11,909 bases of DNA from Myxococcales bacterium (GTDB lineage: Bacteria > Myxococcota_A > UBA9042 > PHBI01 > JAAZYN01): contig JAAZYN010000052.1 of assembly GCA_014239625.1 (NCBI GenBank), positions 1-11,909 on the forward strand, written 5' to 3'. Below, piece after piece: positions 1 through 6,627 of the stretch; positions within the stretch are counted from its first letter, which is position 1; the number at the start of each line of letters is the position of its first letter. The notes beneath the pieces were generated by a model, which saw nothing but the letters and a program-made list of their open reading frames with translations, was not told the DNA's origin and did not search any database. A program made the translations under genes and the position numbers.

Positions 1-48
1 AAGGTTGCAGCCGAAGTCTGGTGAGAAATGCGGGCTAGAGCGGGCTGG

Positions 49-1017
49 CTAGAGCGCTCTGAGCTTCTCGACCAGCTCGGGCACCGCCTTGAACGCGTCC
101 GCCACGAGCCCGTAATCGGCTACCTGAAAGATGGGCTCATCACCATTGGTGTTGACCGCGACGATGGTCTTCGAGTTCTTCATGCCGGCGAGGTGCTGGA
201 TGGCCCCCGAGATGGCGACGGCGAAGTACAGGTTGGGAGCCACGACCTTACCCGTCTGACCGACCTGGAGGTCGTTGGGGACCTCTGCCCAACTGTCGAC
301 CGCCGCACGACTCGCACCGATAGCAGCCCCGAGGGCGTCCGCAAGGGGCTCCATGACCTCGTAGAACCGCGAACCGTCCTTGAGACCACGACCTCCCGAC
401 ACGACCACCTCCGCATCGGTGAGCTCGGGCCGCTCACTCTGGGTGAGCTCGAGAGACACGAACCGCACGTCGCTGGTGCCAGGGCTCGCGTCTACCGCGG
501 TAATGGGTGTCACGCTGTCCATCGGCGCGGCGTCGTCGAACTCGGTCGTACGAACGGTGATCGCGACCGGGTCGGTGTGCGCCCGCACGGTAGCGATGAT
601 GTTTCCTGCGTACATGGGTCGCTTGAAGAGGATCTCGTCCTCGCCGGTCAGCGCAATGCAATCAGCGACCATACCGGCGACCAGCTGGCACGCGACGCGC
701 GGCAGACAGTCTTTACCGAAGGTGCCCGCCGACGTGACGATGTAATCCGCCTCGGTCTCCGCCGCGAGATCCCCGAGCGCGTTCGCGTACGGCTGGGCCA
801 AGTAGTTGGCCCAAGCATCCCCGTCGATCGTGAAGACATTGGCGGCCCCATAGCGCGCTGCGTCTGCGGCGGCGGCAGCTACGCCCTTTCCGACGACCAC
901 CAGATCATAGCCGATGCCTCGGCGCCCACACAGCTGACGCGTGAAGGAGATGACGCTGAGGGTGGCTTTCTTGAGCTTACCGCCGGAGTGCTCGGCAATG
1001 ATGAGTGCGTTACCCAT
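49..1017 (-). CDS. etfA: Electron transfer flavoprotein alpha subunit
   Basis: This is the FAD-binding subunit of ETF, which takes electrons from acyl-CoA and other dehydrogenases and passes them to the quinone pool through ETF:quinone oxidoreductase. The protein is 322 aa, normal for the family. The N-terminal domain spans about residues 1-195. The C-terminal FAD domain carries GGRG (208-211), GASRAAVD (234-241), QVGQTGK (251-257), SGAIQH (270-275), the conserved Asn at 289 and ADYG (300-303), all in the expected order. The ATG at 1017 has a strong AGGAGG Shine-Dalgarno about 9 nt upstream, and the stop is TAG. It lies 18 nt after etfB as the last visible gene of the fadR-etfB-etfA operon. 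All key residues are present, so it should be functional. Confidence 0.97.
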   Translation of the reverse strand: MGNALIIAEHSGGKLKKATLSVISFTRQLCGRRGIGYDLVVVGKGVAAAAADAARYGAANVFTIDGDAWANYLAQPYANALGDLAAETEADYIVTSAGTFGKDCLPRVACQLVAGMVADCIALTGEDEILFKRPMYAGNIIATVRAHTDPVAITVRTTEFDDAAPMDSVTPITAVDASPGTSDVRFVSLELTQSERPELTDAEVVVSGGRGLKDGSRFYEVMEPLADALGAAIGASRAAVDSWAEVPNDLQVGQTGKVVAPNLYFAVAISGAIQHLAGMKNSKTIVAVNTNGDEPIFQVADYGLVADAFKAVPELVEKLRAL

Positions 1018-1035
1018 GTTCTCGTCCTCCTGGTC

Positions 1036-1797
1036 CTAACCCAGCACGCGTGCTTCGTTCTTTAGCTTGTCGAGTAGATCGTCTACGTCTGCGACCATCT
1101 GCCCAGCCTGCCTCTTGACCGGCTCTTCGAGGCTCAGGACCTCGATCTTCAAGGCGCGATCCTCCGCGTCGATCTCGAGGTCGTCGAGGGACTTCACGTC
1201 GAGCGGCTTCCTCTTGGCCTTCATGATCCCGGGCAGGGATGGGAAACGAGGCTCGTTCAGACGCAAATCCGCGGTGAGCACCATGGGCAGCTTGCAGGCG
1301 ATGGTCTCGAGGCCGCCGTCGACCTCCCGGGTGACCACCGCTTCGCCGCCGTCGAGCTTGATCTCCGAGGCAAAGCAGGCCTGCGGACGCTCCATGTACT
1401 CGGCGACCAACTGACCCACCTGATTGTTATCTCCGTCCACGGCCTGCTTGCCGAACAGGAAGACATCCGCCTCCTCCTCGCCCCAAACCGTCGCCAGAAT
1501 GCGCGCGGCCAGGTCGCTGTCCAACCGAGCGTCGTCATAGTCGACCCGGATGGCGCGGTCGGCACCTAACGCCAGCGCGGCCCGGACGGTCGACGTGACC
1601 TCCTCGGGCCCAATGGTCACCACCACGACCTCGCCGGAGTGGAGGTCGCGGAGGCGGAGCGCCTCTTCGATCGCGTTCTCGCAAAACGGATTGATCTTGT
1701 ACTCGGCAGACTCGGTATCGATGCCGCTACGATCGCTCTTGAGCTTGATGCGCACGTCGGGATCGACGACGCGCTTGACTGCCACCAGAAACTTCAC
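1036..1797 (-). CDS. etfB: Electron transfer flavoprotein beta subunit
   Basis: This is the AMP-binding subunit of ETF, partner of the adjacent etfA product. At 253 aa it has the usual length. It shows the N-terminal strand MKFLVAVKRVVDPD, the nucleotide-binding segment FGKQAVDGDNNQVGQ (115-129) and the ETF-beta signature VLTADLRLNEPRFPSLPGIMKAKRK (173-197, in part). The second half of that signature is the recognition loop that docks on partner dehydrogenases. The start is GTG at 1797, chosen because AAGGAG (minus strand, 1806-1811) sits 8 nt upstream and the protein then begins at the normal MKFLVAVK. It lies 23 nt downstream of the TetR-family gene and 18 nt upstream of etfA, so the three are almost certainly one transcript. 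Confidence 0.97.
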   Translation of the reverse strand: MKFLVAVKRVVDPDVRIKLKSDRSGIDTESAEYKINPFCENAIEEALRLRDLHSGEVVVVTIGPEEVTSTVRAALALGADRAIRVDYDDARLDSDLAARILATVWGEEEADVFLFGKQAVDGDNNQVGQLVAEYMERPQACFASEIKLDGGEAVVTREVDGGLETIACKLPMVLTADLRLNEPRFPSLPGIMKAKRKPLDVKSLDDLEIDAEDRALKIEVLSLEEPVKRQAGQMVADVDDLLDKLKNEARVLG

Positions 1798-1805
1798 CGT
1801 TTCAA

Positions 1806-1811
1806 CTCCTT
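1806..1811 (-). promoter_or_regulatory. Ribosome binding site of etfB
   Basis: AAGGAG on the minus strand lies 8 nt before the GTG start at 1797. It decides in favour of GTG as the etfB start, since the resulting N-terminus (MKFLVAVK) is the family norm. Confidence 0.75.
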
Positions 1812-1820
1812 ATATTCGTT

Positions 1821-2414
1821 TCAAGCGCGCGGCAGGAGGCCCTGAACGAAGACCCGAAGGGTCTGCGCGCAGGCCTCATCCAGAGAGGTGAGGCGCTGGC
1901 CCATGGCCCACTCGAGAGCCAACTCGTCGAGTGCGCCAAACAGCATACGCGCCACGCGCCGGTTGTTCAGGTCCCGGACGAAGACTCCCTCGTCCTGTCC
2001 GTCACCGATGATTCGGGCGATGATCGCCAGGTACCGGCCGAATGCACTCATGTCCGTGTTACGCATGAACTTTGCGGACTGGCGGAGCTCGACCGTGATC
2101 ACCTCCGCCAGAGCGGAGCTCTGACCCACCGACTGGAAGTGCACTCGTATGAAGGTGCTGAGCTGATCGATCGCTCCAACGACCCCCTGCAAGGCGTCGA
2201 GCTGTCGCCCGATGATCTCATCCATGCTGTCGACGAAGACCGACAACAGGATGTCCTCTTTGCTCTTGAAGTAGAGGTAAATCGTCCCGTCGGCGACCGA
2301 CGCGGCGCGGGCGATCTGCGACACCTTGCTGTTGTAGAAGCCATTCTGAGCGAAGACTTCTACTGCAGCATCCAGGATGCGGCGCCGTTTGTCGGGCTTA
2401 GCGTTTTGGGCCAT
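1821..2414 (-). CDS. fadR: TetR-family regulator, FadR-like (acyl-CoA-responsive repressor)
   Basis: This 197-aa regulator has an N-terminal TetR DNA-binding domain. The helix-turn-helix lies around residues 31-50 and ends in the typical ADGTIYLYFKSKEDIL run (41-56). The C-terminal ligand domain includes VELRQS (108-113) and an FGALDELALEWAM segment (159-171). All of these closely resemble Bacillus subtilis FadR (YsiA), a repressor of fatty-acid degradation genes released by long-chain acyl-CoA. It is unrelated to the GntR-type FadR of E. coli. It lies 23 nt upstream of etfB; from memory, the Bacillus lcfA operon also carries fadR and etfBA together. A FadR-like operator lies just upstream and overlaps its leader, so it is probably autoregulated. 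An AGGAG (2428-2432) lies 13 nt before the ATG, a slightly long spacing. TetR membership is certain; acyl-CoA as the ligand is inferred from sequence, neighbours and operator. Confidence 0.9.
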   Translation of the reverse strand: MAQNAKPDKRRRILDAAVEVFAQNGFYNSKVSQIARAASVADGTIYLYFKSKEDILLSVFVDSMDEIIGRQLDALQGVVGAIDQLSTFIRVHFQSVGQSSALAEVITVELRQSAKFMRNTDMSAFGRYLAIIARIIGDGQDEGVFVRDLNNRRVARMLFGALDELALEWAMGQRLTSLDEACAQTLRVFVQGLLPRA

Positions 2415-2431
2415 ACGAATCGTCGAACTCC

Positions 2432-2449
2432 TGAATGAATGACCATTCA
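2432..2449. promoter_or_regulatory. Predicted FadR-type operator
   Basis: The 18-bp site TGAATGAATGACCATTCA matches 16 of 18 positions of the Bacillus FadR consensus TGAATGAMTANTCATTCA as I recall it. It also contains the perfect 6-2-6 palindrome TGAATG-AC-CATTCA (2436-2449). It sits immediately downstream of the predicted minus-strand -10 box and overlaps the regulator's leader, including one base of its AGGAG. Binding here would block transcription of fadR-etfB-etfA. It is also about 80 bp upstream of the divergent promoter. Confidence 0.75.
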
Positions 2450-2457
2450 GCGGCCGG

Positions 2458-2486
2458 ACTGTAGCGCCACTGCCTCAGCCCCACAA
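2458..2486 (-). promoter_or_regulatory. Putative promoter of fadR-etfB-etfA
   Basis: On the minus strand, TTGTGG (2481-2486) is followed after 17 nt by TACAGT (2458-2463). These are 3/6 and 4/6 matches to the sigma70 -35 and -10 boxes. The predicted start of transcription is near 2450, at the edge of the FadR-like operator, which makes simple repression plausible. The boxes are weak on their own; their position relative to the operator is the main support. Confidence 0.45.
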
Positions 2487-2529
2487 GCACGCTCTTCGGT
2501 TTGTGCACCGACGTCGGCTCACAGCCCTC

Positions 2530-2558
2530 TTGACGCCACCTACACCGGCCAGGATACT
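2530..2558 (+). promoter_or_regulatory. Putative sigma70-type promoter of the receiver/TPR-tsaD-rsmA operon
   Basis: TTGACG (2530-2535, 5/6 to the -35 consensus) and GATACT (2553-2558, 4/6 to the -10 consensus) are separated by exactly 17 nt. Transcription would start around 2565, giving a short leader of about 16 nt before the GTG at 2581. This is the best plus-strand promoter I see in the 166-nt divergent gap. Confidence 0.5.
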
Positions 2559-2580
2559 CCTTGCTCCAACTCTGGCGTAG

Positions 2581-5500
2581 GTGGCGATGGGCATACGACA
2601 GGCACAGCGCATCCTCATCATCGAAGAGGATCGGGTCGAGGCCGGCATCATCGCCTTCCACCTCCGCAGGGCTGGGTACAAACCATTGCTGGTGTCGAGC
2701 AGCGAGGAAGCCGCGGACGCCGTGGCGTGGGGCACACCCGATGCGGTGGTTGCGGAGCTCGGAGGCACGGGCATCAACGGCCTGAACTTCGCCGCATCCC
2801 TCGTCGGAAACAAGCTCGTGTTCGTGCTGATCTCCGACCGACCGTTGACCGCCGACGAGCAGCTGAAGGCCCTTCGCTTGCGCGTACACCACCTCGTGCA
2901 AAAGCCCGTCGATCCAGGCCTGCTGGTCGAACGCCTGGGCCGCACCACTCCCCACGAACTGGGACCACCAGAGGGCACGCCCGAAGACGAGATACCTGGA
3001 TCCCTGACCCACCACTCGGTGGTCGCGCTCGTCAGAATGGTGGCCCGCCACCAGACGGATTGCAGGCTGGCGATCACGTCGGGAGACACCAGCGGATGGC
3101 TGATCGTGCGCCAAGGCCAGGTGATCGACGCGGCGCTTGGCGCCGAGGACGGACGGAACGCGGCGGTGGAGATGCTCTTGCTGGAGCAGGGGCAGTTCGT
3201 TCTCAATCCGCTCGCCGCTGGGGCGCCTGAGCTTCTACGACACGATGCGGTCAACACCGATCTGGCCACGCTCATCACCGAGGCGATGAACAGGTCACGT
3301 CCTGCTGGCAAGGACCAACGGCGACCATCGCAGCGGAGGGCCGGCCCTCCAGGGATCGCCGGGATGCCCGCCGCCGCCTCGCGACCGCTCCCGGAGCGAC
3401 ATCGCTCGACGTGGCGCCAGAGCGCGTTGTCCGACACCGTTCAACGCCCCCTCGCGCCACCTGTGACCCTCCCGGACGCGGCTCAGCCGAGAGGTGGGTT
3501 CAAAAACGTCAGCGCAGATACGCTTCGCTCTCCATCGCCCATCTCAGCTCCAGCTGCGCGGCCACATCTACCCGCCCCGGCCCAACGGCCTCGGTCAGCT
3601 GCATCGAACGCACGGCCAGCGCCTCAACCCTCAGAAGGCGCCAACTCCCCGCCAGGGAGCGCCCAAACGCCACGAGAGCACCGGCCGTCGGTCGATTTCC
3701 GAGCACCTACAGTTTCGAAGGCGCGACGGCGACGTCATCGCCACCAGACCAACACCAAGCCGAGGGTGCGCGCCGGAGCAGCCGCTCCAGCCCAGCGTGA
3801 CGGGGACCGGTCCGGCCCGGCAGTCTCGGATACCCAACGTCCCGGCTCTGCGTCGTACGTGCGACAGCCCACCGGGCCCGGCCCAGGAACAGCTCGCGGA
3901 AACAAACCGACGACGCAGCCGCAAGAACGGCGCGGGGGTGGGGCGGCCGTCCACCTGGACGCTGCGCCCAGACGCGCGCAGCCCACCACCCGCCCAGGCG
4001 CAGCCGCATTTGGTCAGGAGCCGAGCGCCGAGAGCCGGCGCGTGTTGCCGGATGCGCCCCGGGCGCGCTTCGACCCGGCGCCGTTGGATCGGCCGCCGAC
4101 AGGGATCGCGTTGCCCGCACACCCGTCGGAAGACGGCGCGCCTGTGGTGATGCCGACATCTACCGGGGAGACTCCACCAGCTGGCGGAGCGCCCGACGAC
4201 GACGACGGCGGCAACCGCAACCACGCCGACACTCCCCACCGCCCTGATGCACCACGGTCGGGCACCAGCGAGCTCCGAGCGGACGCTCGAGCGTTCGAGG
4301 AGCACTCCGGAGAGCCTCACGCGCGACGGGAGGCGGAGCCAGACGACGTCCCCTCGGAGCAGAGGCCCTCTGGGCGGCTGTCGGCACGACCCGACCTCGA
4401 GCCGCGGCGGGAGTCAGCCTCCCAACAGCCAGACGGTTCGGCCCCATCCTCACGCCCCCAGCAAGGGGCATGGCCGCAGGAACACCATGGGGGCGACGTC
4501 GACAGCGCGCTCGCCAAGGTGCGGGGAAGGCTCATGCCTCGCACGTTCTTCTCGGATGGCGAGCGACCGCTGCGCAGATTGACGACCAACCCTGCGCTCA
4601 AAGCGGCGACCGACACCCCGGAGCCAACCGATCTCCACGTCGACGCACCGCAAGAGCGCGAGACGAGCTCCTCGACCCTGCACCAGGCCCGCTCTGGCGC
4701 AGAGCTGGAGGCGTCGACCACGGGTCCGCTCCACAACGCCCAGGATCCCCGGGGTGCGGAACCCAGGCGAGCTGATCTGCCGTCGACCTGGCGGCACGGC
4801 GACATCGACCCAGCGGTCGCGACATCCCACGGCCGATCCGATCCGAAGGGCTCCACCACGGCCCCCCTCCACAGAGCCCATGAACCCCAAGTTTCAGAGC
4901 GCAGACGGGCTGATCTTCCGTCGACCTGGACCCACGGTGAGATCGACCCAACGGTCCCAACCTCCCGCGATCGAGTGAGCTGGAAACACGAGGTGCCCAG
5001 CGCCAGGTATCCTGAGCCCAGTGCTTCAGAGCGAGAGCCTTCCACCGAGCCAGGCATCGCGCTGACGGGGCTGACGGCCGCGCCACCGTCGACCTCGCGA
5101 CCACCGGTCAACCTCAGGCCGGTCATCTCCGTCCTCATGATCGCGCTGGTGGCGGCGATCGGCTTCGTGATCGTCCAGTTCGCCACCAAGCGCACGGGCA
5201 CCGCCCCCCGGCCTGGGGGCGCACAGTCGGTGGCGGCGACCGTCGCCTCCTTCGAAGAACGCCTCGGCGAAGCGACGCTCGCGCTCGAACAAAACAAGGT
5301 GACCGAAGCCGAGCGACTCTTCGGTGCGCTGGCCCGCGAGAAGACAGCACGTTCGGACGCCCTCAGCGGCTGGGCCAAGAGCCTCTTCTTGCTGGAGAGG
5401 TGGGAGGACGCCGAGGGGGCCTTCGAGTCGTTGACCCAGTTGACCCCGAACGACCCCAAGGTTTACTGGCACCTCGCGCACATCTATTTGGCGAACGATA

Positions 5501-5598
5501 AGAAGGCGGCGTCCGACGCCGAGGTGGTCCGCTTGAAGCAACGCTGGCCGGAGAGCGCCGAAGCCAAAGACCTCCAGGCGGGCCTCGGCAACCGTTGA
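2581..5598 (+). CDS. Pseudo-receiver / DUF4388 / disordered linker / TM / TPR regulatory protein
   Basis: This 1005-aa protein combines signalling domains with a membrane anchor. Residues 9-122 form a response-regulator receiver fold with acidic residues E15, E16, D17, switch Ser85 and Lys108, but the phospho-acceptor Asp is replaced by Glu59 (VVAELGG). Residues 138-235 match DUF4388 (PATAN), seen in many myxobacterial signalling proteins. About 600 residues (237-840) are Pro/Arg/Ala/Ser/Asp/Glu-rich and look disordered; an island at 639-670 (SALAKVRGRLMPRTFF) seems more ordered, and there are two 38-aa repeats. One hydrophobic helix (848-867) is followed by a TPR-like domain (about 889-1002), presumably periplasmic. 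The start is uncertain: GTG 2581 follows an in-frame TAG, and ATG 2587 is two codons later; neither has a clear Shine-Dalgarno. The stop overlaps tsaD by 4 nt. No specific pathway can be named. Confidence 0.85.
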   Translation: MAMGIRQAQRILIIEEDRVEAGIIAFHLRRAGYKPLLVSSSEEAADAVAWGTPDAVVAELGGTGINGLNFAASLVGNKLVFVLISDRPLTADEQLKALRLRVHHLVQKPVDPGLLVERLGRTTPHELGPPEGTPEDEIPGSLTHHSVVALVRMVARHQTDCRLAITSGDTSGWLIVRQGQVIDAALGAEDGRNAAVEMLLLEQGQFVLNPLAAGAPELLRHDAVNTDLATLITEAMNRSRPAGKDQRRPSQRRAGPPGIAGMPAAASRPLPERHRSTWRQSALSDTVQRPLAPPVTLPDAAQPRGGFKNVSADTLRSPSPISAPAARPHLPAPAQRPRSAASNARPAPQPSEGANSPPGSAQTPREHRPSVDFRAPTVSKARRRRHRHQTNTKPRVRAGAAAPAQRDGDRSGPAVSDTQRPGSASYVRQPTGPGPGTARGNKPTTQPQERRGGGAAVHLDAAPRRAQPTTRPGAAAFGQEPSAESRRVLPDAPRARFDPAPLDRPPTGIALPAHPSEDGAPVVMPTSTGETPPAGGAPDDDDGGNRNHADTPHRPDAPRSGTSELRADARAFEEHSGEPHARREAEPDDVPSEQRPSGRLSARPDLEPRRESASQQPDGSAPSSRPQQGAWPQEHHGGDVDSALAKVRGRLMPRTFFSDGERPLRRLTTNPALKAATDTPEPTDLHVDAPQERETSSSTLHQARSGAELEASTTGPLHNAQDPRGAEPRRADLPSTWRHGDIDPAVATSHGRSDPKGSTTAPLHRAHEPQVSERRRADLPSTWTHGEIDPTVPTSRDRVSWKHEVPSARYPEPSASEREPSTEPGIALTGLTAAPPSTSRPPVNLRPVISVLMIALVAAIGFVIVQFATKRTGTAPRPGGAQSVAATVASFEERLGEATLALEQNKVTEAERLFGALAREKTARSDALSGWAKSLFLLERWEDAEGAFESLTQLTPNDPKVYWHLAHIYLANDKKAASDAEVVRLKQRWPESAEAKDLQAGLGNR
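4714..4827 (+). repeat. Linker repeat, copy 1 (38 aa)
   Basis: This encodes residues 712-749 of the regulator, beginning STTGPLHNAQ and containing RRADLPSTWRHGDIDP. It shares 26 of 38 residues with copy 2, which starts 138 bp (46 codons) later. Changes are often conservative (Asp/Glu), supporting this reading frame. Confidence 0.8.
4852..4965 (+). repeat. Linker repeat, copy 2 (38 aa)
   Basis: This encodes residues 758-795, beginning STTAPLHRAH and containing RRADLPSTWTHGEIDP. It is separated from copy 1 by eight residues. A shorter, weaker echo (SSSTLHQARS) precedes copy 1. Copy 2 ends about 50 residues before the membrane helix. Confidence 0.8.
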
Positions 5599-6626
5599 GC
5601 ATCGACCTCCTCCTGGCGATCGAGTCGAGCTGCGATGAGACGGCCGCGGCGGTGGTGGAGTCCCGACGCCTTCGAGTGCTGTCGAATGTCATCGCCACCC
5701 AGATCCCGATCCACGCCCGCTTTGGCGGGGTCGTCCCCGAGATCGCGTCGCGGAACCACCTGACGGCCATCTCAGAGGTCGTCGACAAGGCGTTGCGAGA
5801 TGCCCGGTGCGGACTCGACGACGTCGACGCGGTAGCGGTAACTCAGGGGCCAGGCCTCGCCGGCTGTCTGTTGGTCGGGGTCCAGTTTGCCAAAGCCCTG
5901 GCCTGGGGTCGTGGGCTGCCCTTGATTCCTGTAGACCATATCGAAGCCCACTGCTTCGCCGTTCGGTTGACAGACGCCGAGGGAGCCGGCTCGGAGCAGC
6001 CCGACATGCCTTTCGTCGCGTTGGCCGTCAGCGGCGGTCACACGAGCCTTTATAGGGTGGAGGGCCCTGGCCAAATGCGGCGCCTGGGGCAGACCCTCGA
6101 CGATGCTGCTGGCGAGGCCTTCGACAAGATCGCCAAGATGATGGGGCTGCCCTATCCGGGCGGCGTCGAGATTGACCGGCTGTCGCGGTCCGGCGATCCA
6201 GCCGCCGCCAGCCTGCCAAGACCGATGCTGCACAAGGGACTGGACTTCTCCTTCTCCGGGCTGAAGACCGCCGTGCGATACGCGCTGACAGACGGGACAG
6301 CGCCAGCTCCCGCGGACCTGGCAGCCAGCGCCCAGGAGGCGATCGTCGAGTGCCTGGTGGTCAAGGCGCTTAGAGCGTGTAAGGCAGAGGGACTGACCGA
6401 CCTCGTGGTAGCGGGCGGCGTCGCATGCAATGCGCGCTTACGGGAAGTGCTGAGCCAGCGCGCGAGCGCGCTTGGCGTCAAGGCATGGCTCACACCGCCG
6501 CGGTACTGCACCGACAACGCCGCTATGATCGGGGGCCTCGCTGCAGCCACCCGCGACACCGCGCTGCGAGGCGCCCAGCTGCTCGCCGCCGACATCTACA
6601 CCACCCGCCGCCCGCGTAGGTCGTGA
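5595..6626 (+). CDS. tsaD: tRNA N6-adenosine threonylcarbamoyltransferase TsaD
   Basis: TsaD (Gcp/YgjD/Kae1 family) transfers the threonylcarbamoyl group from TC-AMP to A37 of ANN-decoding tRNAs, acting with TsaB and TsaE in the cytoplasm. The 343-aa length fits the family. Visible motifs are AIESSCDETAAAVV (8-21), the metal ligands of HIEAH (H115, H119), SGGHTSLY (146-153), DDAAGEAFDK (169-178), GLDFSFSGLKTAV (215-227), AGGVACN (273-279) and CTDNAAMI (305-312). The start is a TTG at 5595 that overlaps the previous TGA stop (TTGA). No ATG or GTG fits before the conserved AIESSCDET, so the rare start is likely real and suggests translational coupling. rsmA follows after 1 nt. Confidence 0.97.
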   Translation: MSIDLLLAIESSCDETAAAVVESRRLRVLSNVIATQIPIHARFGGVVPEIASRNHLTAISEVVDKALRDARCGLDDVDAVAVTQGPGLAGCLLVGVQFAKALAWGRGLPLIPVDHIEAHCFAVRLTDAEGAGSEQPDMPFVALAVSGGHTSLYRVEGPGQMRRLGQTLDDAAGEAFDKIAKMMGLPYPGGVEIDRLSRSGDPAAASLPRPMLHKGLDFSFSGLKTAVRYALTDGTAPAPADLAASAQEAIVECLVVKALRACKAEGLTDLVVAGGVACNARLREVLSQRASALGVKAWLTPPRYCTDNAAMIGGLAAATRDTALRGAQLLAADIYTTRRPRRS

Positions 6627-6627
6627 C

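Noticed and set aside
51..60. AGAGCGCTCT palindrome at the end of etfA
   Set aside because: It lies within the last etfA codons and stop and has no loop. It is too short to be called a terminator or operator in GC-rich DNA.
28..1065. Long plus-strand open frame of 345 codons opposite etfA
   Set aside because: It is antisense to a fully conserved etfA. Its product has no recognisable domain and is rich in Arg/Asp/Gly/Val, as expected from the complement of GC-rich coding sequence.
2475..3437. Minus-strand open frame of 320 codons opposite the receiver/DUF4388 region
   Set aside because: The plus strand carries clear receiver and DUF4388 domains. The minus-strand product is Arg/Ser/Ala-rich without motifs.
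4317..5459. Minus-strand open frame of 380 codons opposite the linker, TM and TPR region
   Set aside because: The plus-strand frame shows a membrane helix, TPR-like helices and repeats with conservative changes. The antisense frame has none of these.
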